64,000 nt of DNA from Caenorhabditis remanei (taxonomy: Eukaryota > Nematoda > Chromadorea > Rhabditida > Rhabditidae): positions 11,468,587-11,532,586 of the forward strand of contig NC_071333.1 in NCBI RefSeq assembly GCF_010183535.1. Reading direction: 5' to 3'. The position numbers and the translations under genes were made by a program. This document shows positions 37,326-48,032 of the stretch, piece by piece. The notes below the pieces were generated by a model. That model worked only from the letters and a program-made list of their open reading frames with translations. It was not told the origin of the DNA and did no database searches. Every line of letters starts with the position of its first letter. The first letter of the stretch is position 1.

Positions 37326-39900
37326 GATAGATGACGTAATTAATCAAGATTTTGTGGCGTATAAGAAGATGGGAAACATGGATTAGATAGGAAATGGGCA
37401 GTGTGCGTAAATGTTATCTTGAATATGTTAATTTAAAGGTCAAGAAAATACTGTTTGTCAACTTGTTCGAGATAATGTACACATTCGTAGATTATGCTAC
37501 TTGAAATCGCAACACTTGCTCAACTAAAACAGCGCAGGATTTCAACAAAGTGAAGCCCTAATTTAGCTGTTTCAAAAAACAAAATTTCTCATAAATGCAT
37601 CAAAAACACGGAAGACGTTATATCGAATAAGAGTCGTGCCAACAAAAATCGATGGGGGAAAAAGGCACAAGCGTGTGTGGAGGGTTCAGTTGTAGTAGTA
37701 GGCAAGCGACATCAACCAGGGAAAAGCTCTCATGGCTCACTTCGTTCTCTAGTGGACACTGGGAGCTCCGAGAACACCACGACAACAAACATTTTCATCA
37801 GAGAGCTGGAAATGACGAATGTATGCATTACCATTGTTCAAAATGGCAGGAGAGCATGGGGATAAGGGCTCCGGAAAAACACGAAGAGCCGGCTATTTTG
37901 AAGCTTATTTCGAGCGCTGGGGACAAGAGGAAAGGGATGCAAAAAACGGAAAAAGGAAATTTTTTTCAGGAGTGCGAATTACCGACTAAAACTGAGAGTT
38001 ATTATTATGAAACGTATTCTCCAGAGTTTCTGGGCAATGAAACCACAAAAAAGTTGAGTAGCAAGTGAGACCGGAAATTTGTTACGTGTTATCATTACAG
38101 TTTAGTTTATCAAACCAAATTGGTTGCATTCAACACTTTTTCATAGACAACATGGCATATTGTAACGTTTTTGATCGATTTCTCAATAATGAAAGGAAAA
38201 AAAGAACTGCGCAAACGATTTCGCAACGTTATGAACTATGACGAGGCTGGCCTAGTTATTCACAACAGGTGTTATTTGGGTAAAGAAAGTCACACTTTGT
38301 TAATTGTCAAATGGGCAAACACACTATTGGGAAAAAGAAAAAAACCTAATTACCTTCTCGGTTTTTCAGCCATTTTTCTGGTTTTCCTTCAAGGATTCCA
38401 CCTGACACAAAAATCAATACTTTACTCGGTCAAGTAAACAGTATGAGGTATTTACGGTTGAATTGTAGGTTGCGAGACACTTGTTTGTGCTTATCTCTCC
38501 CTTTCGGTTTCTCTTTTCTGCTGCACATATGACAAATATTATCAGATGACGTACAGGAGTTTTCCATATGGTTTTTTGTGTTACACTACACTTTCAAAAA
38601 CACCGGCGATTGTGCTGTTGGTTGCTAACCATTCCGCAAGCGACCTTATTCTTTCGGTAGATAAGATAACCACTACGCAGGTATTCTTGCCGATCAAAAA
38701 CGGGAGATATACCGAGAGATTACGGAAAAGAAGACGAACGAGCGGCCTTGACATGGTGCTTGACTTGCGAAACGTATCAGTTGACCTCCATTTTTTGTGA
38801 GACGAGTAAGAAGGAGGGGGGAGATGAGGAGATGAAAAAAGGATGAAGACGTTGATGAGATCGGTATGATATACAACAACTACAGACCCCTCACAGCAGT
38901 TGTCCGAGCAGAAGACGTGCAAAGAGACAAGGTCTCTAGTTCATTGAATAGAGACAATGTGTGTCAAGAAGCGCAGGCACAAGGAGAGAAAAAAGGCGAT
39001 GGGTTATGAGAACCGCTCAGGCAGAGGGAAGAGTAAAGAGATCGTTCGAATGAATGGATCCAATACAATGGAGATTTATAACACAACTGGGAAAACACTA
39101 AAATTGACAAGGAAACGAGGATGGATACATGCAAGCTGGAGTTACCAGATTTGTGAAGTTTAGCTGAAAGAATGCCATGAGCTTCGAATAAAAAGACCAA
39201 CAAGACATTTCACACCAACTCAAAATTCACGATGACTCCTAGGTTCATTTCAAAGATTTAATTCCACTCTCTTTAAGTAAAACTGATACAGATGAAGTTA
39301 GCTTACAAAGTAGTCAGTTTTCATTGAGACACTAGTTAATTATGCACACATCGTTTGTTTTTTCCTCTCTCTGTTTACTCCCAAACCAACTAAAATGGGC
39401 CATATGTCGATTTTTCTCCCCACGTTTTGTATACCACCTCGCTCTGCTCACATTGGCATTACAAACAAAAAGAAAAGATGAGAAAGAGATAGGAAGCACA
39501 GGCATAGAGTTGAAAAGGGGAATGTACAGATTTGAAAGTTAACTCATTCAACTTTACGAGTAAAATACCATAAGAGGCTCTTAGAGAGAAGAACACTGAA
39601 AAAGACCAGTCGGGAAGGAAATTGGAAAAAAAGAGCAGATGAAATTGACACTACAGGGAGCTATGTTATTGAAAAGGCTTTTTTCCGTCATTCACACCCA
39701 GCTGAGCCATATCGGAAATGAAACATTAAAATATCGATGCATGCCATTTTTCGTTTTGTGCTCTCCTGCATTATTTACATTAGTTGTGTTTCCGCGCTCC
39801 CCTCTCTCCAACCAATTTGTCATATTTTCTCATTTGTCCGCGCGGCGGTTCCTTGCGCCGGCACTCTCTTCTGCCGTAAATTTGGGTGACCCAATACTTT
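37326..39900. other. Divergent intergenic TOM1-like / pdi-2
   Basis: There are open frames on both strands (for example 37652-38068 plus, 38581-38922 minus) but no domain, splice consensus or family resemblance. It presumably holds the control regions of both flanking genes. Confidence 0.5.
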
Positions 39901-40050
39901 AACCAACTTCCATTCATTTCTCAATACATCATTCCACAGTTGACCCAGTGTCCTTGTCTTCGGTTTTCTCAAGATGCAATCCCCCGGTGGGCTACGTGAG
40001 TTGCCGCAGTATACGACGCGTCTCTGCCCGCTCTCTCGCGAACTGCACGA

Positions 40051-40103
40051 CCAATAGGAACAATAGGGGCGGGACAGGGGCGGGCCAATCGACGTGTTCC
40101 ACG
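40051..40103 (+). promoter_or_regulatory. pdi-2 proximal promoter with ERSE, GC boxes and CCAAT
   Basis: CCAAT at 40085-40089, nine bases, then CCACG at 40099-40103 is an exact match to the mammalian ER stress response element (CCAAT-N9-CCACG). The spacer contains GACGTG, the core seen in XBP-1/ATF6 sites. Just upstream are a second CCAAT (40051-40055) and two GGGGCGGG boxes (40066-40073 and 40077-40084). The ERSE ends 69 nt before the pdi-2 ATG. Confidence 0.7.
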
Positions 40104-40172
40104 ACTAAGTAAGCGTCGACATCGCTCTGCCTGCAGAAGAGGACACTCCCGATCCATTCACTATTCATCGTG

Positions 40173-42135
40173 ATGTTCCGGCTCGTCGGTCTGTTTTTCC
40201 TCGTCTTGGGCGCCTCGGCTGCCGTCATTGAAGAAGAAGAGAATGTCATTGTTCTTACTAAGGTATGTTTCGGTTTCAATTAAATATTTCAGGACAGAGA
40301 TTAATTACAGTAATACTTTTTGGATATCTGAAATCCCAAAAAACCAAAAGTTTTGAAAATATTTTGAAATTTTTCTATGAAACAAATAATCAATTGATAT
40401 ATTTTCAGGATAACTTCGATGAAGTGATCAATGGAAACGAATTCATTCTTGTCGAGTTCTACGCCCCATGGTGCGGACACTGCAAATCCCTTGCTCCAGA
40501 ATACGCTAAGGCCGCCACTCAACTCAAGGAAGAAGGATCCGAGATCAAGCTCGGAAAGCTCGATGCCACCGTCCACGGAGAGGTTTCCTCCAAGTTCGAG
40601 GTCCGCGGATACCCAACCCTCAAGCTTTTCCGCAACGGAAAGCCACAAGAATACAACGGAGGACGCGACCACGACTCGATCATCGCCTGGTTGAAGAAGA
40701 AGACCGGACCAGTTGCCAAGCCACTTTCTGACGCCGATGCCGTTAAGGAGCTCCAAGAATCCGCCGATGTTGTTGTTATCGGATACTTCAAGGTAAGAAC
40801 AAAAGATGATGTCGCCCTTGACCGATTTGTTTAATCCTCCGCGGCGTTGTATGAGTGACCTCGAATCCATAATAGGAGAGAGGTGTAGGTCGACGAGATA
40901 GTGTGTACTGTACAGAGCGAGACAACCCTGTAATACCTTTAGTGCTGACGTGGACTAGGCGATACGATACGGCACATCGTTCCATTGTTTACCTCTGAGT
41001 GCTCTAGATAAGAAAGAAGTGGTCAATGAGAGTAAGAAAAGGGAATTAAGAATACAATCTGGTAATTTTCAGGACACCGCTTCCGATGATGCCAAGACCT
41101 TCCTCGAGGTTGCCGCCGGAATCGACGATATTCCATTCGGAATCTCCACCGAAGAAGCTGTCAAGTCTGAGATTGAGCTCAAGGGAGAAGGAATCGTTCT
41201 TTTCAAGAAGTTCGATGATGGACGTGTCGCTTTCGACGAGAAGCTCACCCAAGATGCTCTCAAGGCCTGGATCCAAGCCAACCGTCTTGCCCTCGTCTCC
41301 GAGTTCACCCAAGAAACTGCCTCAGTCATCTTCGGAGGAGAGATCAAGTCTCACAACCTTCTCTTCGTCTCCAAGGAATCATCTGACTTTGCCAAACTCG
41401 AGACTGAGTTCAAGAACGCCGCCAAGCAATTCAAGGGAAAAGTCCTCTTCGTCTACATTAACACCGATGTTGAGGAGAACGCCAGAATCATGGAATTCTT
41501 CGGACTCAAGAAGGACGAGCTCCCAGCCATCCGTCTTATCTCTCTTGAGGAGGACATGACCAAGTTCAAGCCAGACTTCGAGGAGATCACCACCGAGAAC
41601 ATCTCCAAGTTCACCCAAAACTACCTTGATGGATCCGTCAAGCCACACCTTATGTCCGAGGAGGTTCCAGAGGATTGGGACAAGAACCCAGTCAAGATTC
41701 TTGTCGGAAAGAACTTCGAACAAGTCGCCCGTGACAACACCAAGAACGTCCTCGTCGAGTTCTACGCTCCATGGTGCGGACACTGCAAGCAACTCGCCCC
41801 AACCTGGGACAAGCTCGGAGAGAAGTACGCTGATGACGAGAGCATCGTTATTGCCAAGATGGACTCCACTCTCAACGAGGTAAGAAAATACACAGAATTT
41901 TGAAAATATTGATTTCTAACTAACTGATTTTCAGGTCGAGGATGTCAAGATCCAATCCTTCCCAACCATCAAGTTCTTCCCAGCTGGATCCAACAAGGTC
42001 ATCGACTACACCGGAGACCGTACCATCGAAGGATTCACCAAGTTCCTCGACACCAACGGAAAGGACGGAGCTGGAGCTTCCGAAGAGGAGAAGGCCGAGG
42101 AGGAGGCTGATGAGGAGGGACACACCGAACTCTAA
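40173..42135 (+). CDS. pdi-2: Protein disulfide isomerase
   Basis: An ER-lumen enzyme that forms and rearranges disulfides. In worms PDI-2 is also the beta subunit of collagen prolyl 4-hydroxylase. Exons are 40173-40262, 40409-40792, 41073-41879 and 41935-42135, 1482 nt, 493 residues, the same length I recall for C. elegans PDI-2. Residues 1-16 are a signal peptide ([16 protein letters not shown]). Two thioredoxin domains carry the active sites WCGHC at 51-55 and 392-396, with two redox-inactive domains between. The acidic tail ([13 protein letters not shown]) ends in the ER-retention signal HTEL. Codon use is strongly biased (GGA for Gly, CTC/CTT for Leu, AAG for Lys, CCA for Pro), as in highly expressed worm genes, and unlike the neighbours. 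AATAAA lies at 42451-42456. Confidence 0.97.
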
Positions 42136-42450
42136 ATCAATCGTCACAATTCAGTTCAACGCATCGGGGTTTTTGAACCTGTTGTTAAATTTCACAATCG
42201 TTAACTTATTCCTTTTTACTTCTTCCCCCTTCTCTACTTTCCCCCTCTCTCAACGGCTCTTGGCGACGTGTCATCTCATCTTTACTAATAAGGCAAAAAT
42301 CGGTGGTCCGATGTATTGTCAGTTCGGATGACATGTTGCCCTGTGCTACTTATTTTGCTATCTCTTGCTTTTTCAAATTTTCCCTTGTGTTGTGTAAGCA
42401 ATGCAAGTCACTTCTCTCATTGCATTCGTGTCAAACATACTGGGTCTTCT

Positions 42451-42456
42451 AATAAA
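42451..42456 (+). terminator. pdi-2 poly(A) signal
   Basis: AATAAA, 316 nt after the pdi-2 stop. Confidence 0.65.
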
Positions 42457-43787
42457 TTTTACCAAACGAATTTAACTCGTGGTGTTATGGAAAAATGTGG
42501 TACATGAATAAATTACTTTGGATAAAAACCTCAAATTGTACGAGTTCTTCAGATATTCGTTCAGATAGAGTTTTGCCCGTCATGATTTGCTGTTTCGTTT
42601 TTTACAGTGGGAAGTTACAATAATCAATGAGTTTTTTGGAGTGTTGACATCATCTTGTTTCATCCACCATGCAAAGTTTCAAATATTAGCTTACGTCTGA
42701 CGGTTTTTTTGTAGTGTAGAGTTTCTTTTTGGGTTATTGCAACTGATTCGAAGGAAATAGAAAATGTTTTCAAATTTTCCACATTTCAATGTGCGACAGA
42801 CCTCATTTTTATCGAAAAACTAAGTAGTTTGAGCAGTTTTCAACTTGCTAGAGAGAACAAGAAAGTCGTCAACTTAAAAATAAACCTTTATTCCTGATCT
42901 GTATGATTTATAAAAATTAACTTTATGGGAAAACCAGTGATATCATCACACACTTTCTAAGTTAGACATTTTCAACTGGAAAGAACAAAATTGTATATTT
43001 TACTGAACATTACTGTAGAGTTCCAGGTTTGTAGTTGACAACTTTTTTAGGCGAATCTCTCGTGGAACAAATTTTAAAAATTATTATCTTTGCTTGCTGG
43101 ATAAAGTTGAATCGAAAATTCATTTCAACAAAAATATTTTCTGGGAGTCTTAGTATGAAAAATGGTTAACTACAAAACTAGAATTCTAGGATTGGACAAC
43201 ATTATCAAAATAATAGACAAACAAAGTGATGATGACAGATTTTTTAGATTAGATAAATGACCAGTAGAATAAATGTTACAATGAGAAAGCTGTCATTAAA
43301 TTTCATTGTTTGGGCAAGAATCGTTGTGTTTCTAAAACGTTGAAATTTGAAGATTGATATATTTTTACACGCTAAAACTTCATGCTTTTTTAATCACTAC
43401 TGCTGAGTCGGCTCCTTTCTTTTGGCAATTTGTCGCATATTTTTGTACTGTAATACTAAATATTTTTGAGAAACAACCACAATCGTTCACTTTTTTCCGA
43501 ATTAAAAAAAGTGTTTTAAAGAATACGCTACCAAAAATGATGCATGGCTTTATAAAATATGTGACAATTTGCAAAAATCCCTGTCATAGGTGACTTTTTC
43601 TTATAGAAATCAGTTCCAATGAATTTGTGAACTAAGAAACCCACTTGACTCACGCTAAGTGAAGGACACAACACTTTAATGATAACCCTTTTAAAAACTA
43701 AGGAGTTAGACATGAAAGAAAAAGTTGGTGTAGTTTTGTAGAAGAAAGAACAGAGAGCATCCAAAAAGAAGACAGCGACAAAATAGA
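42457..43787. other. Convergent intergenic after pdi-2
   Basis: AT-rich sequence with no supported gene. Confidence 0.6.
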
Positions 43788-43793
43788 TTTATT
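43788..43793 (-). terminator. Probable poly(A) signal of the repeat-protein gene
   Basis: AATAAA on the minus strand, about 260 nt after the stop at 44051. Confidence 0.5.
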
Positions 43794-44050
43794 AGAAACA
43801 ATGTAAATTACGAAGTAGATGACAGAGCCTTTTGAAAATTCATGACACAAAGCAAAAGGCTGAATCTTTTACAAAGAATTGAAAACTGTACAAACAGATG
43901 GTAGACCTCACTTTGGATCGACTGTTATCTAGCTTTGACACAGAACAACTGACGACAACAGACCACCCTTCTAATACTGTTATTAAAAAAACGAGAGGAA
44001 TAATATTACAAGAAATTTAAAAGCTTTATCCAAAGCAGGCAATTGGACGA

Positions 44051-45254
44051 TTAGACTTGTGAGGCAGCCTTCTTTTGTTGCTTTCCGTTCAGTGTATTAG
44101 CTGAAAAAGCAACAGTGATGTACCCTGCTAAAAGCGTAAAATAGAAAAACCTACAGTAATCAGAGCCCTTGAAGGTCGTTGTTCTTTCTCTCGGTTTTCT
44201 CTCTGACAATGCCAATGGAGGAAGCACAACGCTTTGGGCATTTTGGACGGCTCCGGCTTTTCTGATTGCACCAGCATTTCGAACCGCTCTAGCATTTTGA
44301 ACTACTCCACCATTACGGACCGCTCCAGCATTACGGACCGCTCCAGCATTTCGAACCGCTCCGGCTTTCTGAGCGGGTTTGGGGGTTTGGCTAGCTGAAA
44401 TGAGAAAATGTTGATTTGAACGAGCAAGAACATTTGTTTCTCAAAAAATTCTATTTCAATTATTCGGTTAACTTTACATGGATCATTCATGTATTCCTTC
44501 TAACTTACTGTTTCTGCTTTGGCTTCCGGTAGAGGCACTATTTGAAGTGGTAGGTTGAACCTGACCGCGTTTCTTGTTCTCCTTTACCTTCACAGCGTAA
44601 ACTGAAGAATGTATAGATATTATCTTCTCTAGATTCAAAATAGGGTAACTTACCTTCGTACTCAGGAGAAATCGTTGATTTTGTGGTTCTCGTTGGTCTT
44701 CCGGACGATGCTGATGGAGCAGACACAACTTTTTGGGCATTTCGAACGGCTCCCGTATTTCGAACGGCTCCGGTATTTCGGACGGCTGCGGTATTTCGAA
44801 CGGCTCCTACATTTCGGACTGCTCCAGAACTTTGGCTCGCTCCAACATTCTGAACCGCCTCGGCATTCCGAACGGCTCTGGGAGATTGGTGAGCTGAAAT
44901 AATAAAGTGTTGATTTGAGCGAGCAAGAACATTTGCTTCTTTTTTGAAATTTGAATTGAAATTATTAGGGTTATTCTAAATGACTACGCCTTACTTCAAT
45001 AAAACTCACTGGTTCTCTTCTGGCTTCCGGTAGAGGCACGATTCGGATTGATAGGTTGAGCCTGACCGCGTTTCTTGTAATCTTTAACCGTCATAGCGTA
45101 AACTGAAAGAAATAGGGATATTATCTTCTCTAGATTCAAAATAGGAAAACTAACCTTCGAACTCAGGAGAAATCGTTGACTTTTTGGTTCTCGTTGGTCT
45201 TCCGGACAACGCCGACGTTGGTTTTTTGTTTTGTTTCTTAGGAGTTTTTGCCAT
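44051..45254 (-). CDS. Basic low-complexity protein built from duplicated units
   Basis: Six exons, 45254-45155, 45102-45010, 44893-44654, 44601-44509, 44394-44155 and 44100-44051, all joined at phase 1, encode 271 residues ending in TAA. Exons 2 and 4 are both 93 nt and exons 3 and 5 both 240 nt; introns 1 and 3 are 52 nt and introns 2 and 4 are 116 and 114 nt. The gene has clearly grown by tandem duplication of an intron-exon-intron-exon unit. Exons 3 and 5 encode runs of a six-residue repeat, AVRNTG or AVRNAG. Conserved blocks are SGRPTRTTKSTISPEYE, KKRGQ and STGSQ. The product is rich in Arg, Lys, Ala and Asn, without signal peptide or membrane segment. The family is unknown to me; a nuclear or nucleic-acid-associated role would be only a guess from charge. 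A splice acceptor (ATTTTCAG) lies 6 nt before the ATG. Confidence 0.8.
44155..45154 (-). repeat. Tandem duplication of about 500 bp inside the repeat-protein gene
   Basis: The units 45154-44654 (501 bp) and 44653-44155 (499 bp) have matching exon lengths, intron lengths and phases. The introns still align: GTTGATTTGA and GAGCAAGAACATTTG occur in both. The duplication is therefore genomic and fairly recent, not just protein-level convergence. Confidence 0.85.
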
Positions 45255-45260
45255 TTTTAC

Positions 45261-48032
45261 CTGAAAATTAACTAATGAAAAATAAGTGGAGCGGAGTGAG
45301 AAAAAACGAATAGTGAAGATCAAAACCGAATTGATTTCTATGCCACAAGACTTGCAGTATAACATATTATCTCACGAATTCTCGTTCAGAAACAGCTAAT
45401 ATCATTAGAGACTAATGATAGTTCAGTGTTTTCTCAAAAAAGTACTCAGAGGGAGAGGACTGATTAAATGGGGGAGAAATATGAGAGGCAGGCAAACAAT
45501 ATTCCAAGTAGCACCTATGCAAACGCGCCCTTTTGAGAGAAATCGCATGCCTACATTGTTTTGAGGAGAAATATTATTGAGAGAGGCCAATTTTTTGGAA
45601 GAAAGCATGATTACAAAAAATATTGAAATAGCGCAAACTAAATTTCAAAAATATGAGCAAAAATGTAGTCTCAACAAACGGCGTTCGCATAGGTGCATCT
45701 TGGAATATTGGAGACAATACACTGTGTGTAGGTTTGCACAAGAGAAGGGAGGCGTCGACAGCACGAGATATTAGAATGAATGCGGGTAGGTAGCCAACGA
45801 CGAACCTTATGCATATGCTGTTGTTGCAATCTAGTAATTTGTGGTGTACACGGGGGGAGGGGGCGTGGTCTCAAAAGAGCAATGAGAGAGCGGAGGCCTT
45901 TCCGTATTATCGACTGGTGTCTTACTCGGATACAGTGAGGACCTGTGCGACTGGAGGCGAAACAGCACACCCAGGCACCCATGCACCTGTTGCATATGGC
46001 GTAACTCCTGTCGCACCGGTGAGTCTCCTCGCAGGCCGATGGGTATAATGTGTGACCTCCTCTATGTGTGGCCAGAACACGCACAAATCGTTGGCAGAGG
46101 AGGTTCGGTGATGAATGCCACCACCACCAAATGCTCTTGTGTCATCCTTAGCATGCAGATGGCAAAGGAGAGTATTTGAATGAGAAGGCTCAGACACTTA
46201 ATGCAGACTAAAGAACCAAAATATGTAGTTTTGAAAGCTGGCAAAACGCAGTTCTTATCAATATATGTACGTTGCCTAGACAACCTAGAAAACTGGGAAG
46301 GTGTATTCAACATGCGGTTCAGAAATACTCAGAAAACTAAACAGAAAAAGAAGAGAAAAAGAGGAAAGGGCTAGCCGGGCTTCAGTTTTCAAAAGTCAGA
46401 TTACATGATATTCCATGCATGCAGAGTCCTGACGTATATTCAAAAACATGTAACTGCTTGAAATTGATTATATTAGACTTACTGAAGGGAAAGAATATCA
46501 TGAAACAAGACATTTTACACACTAAAATAATAATATCTTGCAACATAGCTTATTCTTTAATTCCAAAGGTGCCGTGGCTATAGAATAAGTTTCCTATTGC
46601 TCTTGCAAAGAAGATAAGGATTTAGCTTTTTTTTTATCGGCTCTTGTGATTTCCGCATTTCAGCTATGGGCAACAGTGATTAGCTTTTTCATTTTTTAAC
46701 AAGGCTTTCTGGCTTTCTCTCCATTGTTTTCATTTATTTATCATTTCTCGTTTCCACTTTCGAGAAGTTTGTTCTCTCCCTCATTCACCTCCTCATTCAG
46801 GAATCTGACTTCTTGACTGCTCAATTGTTTTTTGAGAGGATTGTCTGTTGGTTCAGTATGATTAATGTGGTCTCGATGTGGATTGAGAATCCCCACCGAT
46901 TCTCCGTCCACATCCGATCGCACTAATCCGTTCGCCACGGGAGGCAGGTCCGTCTCTTTTTGCCAAAAGGAGATGAAAACGTTGCGTGTCCTGTTGCGCA
47001 GATTCTTCTTATGTCATGAGCGCATGACGTCACCGACGACCGACGATTTATCGTATCGTATTAATGGACCTCTCTATTTGCTCATGCTTGTCTTTTTCGT
47101 ATTGTAGTCGTTCTCACCTCATTAGCAGTACGTGTTTCCCTGCGATTACACTCAACCTTTTTTGTTTGTTGATGGAACAAAAACATCCTAGGACCCCGAA
47201 GTAACAACTAATGGAGGAGAGCATTTGCCTACAAAAAAACGGAACAGTTCGAGAGGTTTTCCGTTAGATACAGTATGCATTAAACAAAAATGAAATTGGG
47301 TAAAAAAGATGATGGGCTGACAAGACGAAAACAACATGAAATTAAAAAAAAGCAGCAACGAGTATTCAAGCTTTCACAAATTTGTACCTGAACTAACGGC
47401 ATCACAACGCAGCGCAAAACAACATTTTACTTATCATCGCTTCGTGGCTCTATCGATTTTAGTTCACAAAGGTAGCTAGCTAAACATGAGATTTTTGAGT
47501 TAGAGATTCAACAACTGAGTGAATTTATCGTCTAGATTTGATTCTTCTTCAAATTACATAACAGCTGTTTTCCAACTTTGAAACAACTACAACTGGCTGA
47601 TCCGATACAATACCTGAGTACAAAAAATATTATCTACGTAACTTTTAGAGATCTGTTCAATAAACCAAGCGTCAGAAATCCTGGGTTGGTAGTGCTCGTA
47701 ATCACCTATTTGGTTTCGACACGTTATAGTACTCGTTGTCATAACACTTCAAAACGTGTTTTAATCGAAAGCCTGACGTACTTGATTCAAATATAGCTTG
47801 GAAAAAGTAATTACGTGACTATGATCCATATTCTCAATCTAGATAATCCTTAGTTGATAGGTTTATTCCGGATTTCAATTCCTCCCTAGCTCTATTCATA
47901 CGCCCATTTCTACCTTTTTTACGTATTTCGATTTGAATACTCAAATCTCTTTCCAAAATTCAATACTGGTATTTAAATTTTGTTGTTAACTGCTTTTTTG
48001 ATACAGGCATCTGTAACGGCAATTTTTTGCAG
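45261..48032. other. Divergent intergenic repeat-protein gene / nhr-35
   Basis: Besides the inverted repeat there is a GC-richer stretch at about 45.8-46.1 kb and a TGACGTCA site at 47025-47032. Open frames on both strands at 45.7-46.3 kb overlap each other and lack splice support. No gene called. Confidence 0.45.
45497..45710. repeat. 30-bp inverted repeat pair
   Basis: Arm 45497-45526 matches the reverse complement of 45681-45710 at 27 of 30 positions (core CAATATTCCAAG and GCACCTATGC). The arms are separated by 154 bp. It lies upstream of the repeat-protein gene and may be a small non-autonomous DNA element or a paired regulatory site. Confidence 0.65.

Noticed and set aside
38581..38922. 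113-codon minus-strand frame between the TOM1-like gene and pdi-2
   Set aside because: No recognisable motif and no consistent codon bias; likely chance.
40301..40870. 189-codon minus-strand open frame
   Set aside because: Antisense of the strongly codon-biased pdi-2 exon 2; similar shadows occur over exon 3.
45671..46084. 137-codon minus-strand frame near the inverted repeat
   Set aside because: Overlaps open frames in three other frames, is Arg/Cys/His-rich through local GC content, and has no splice support.
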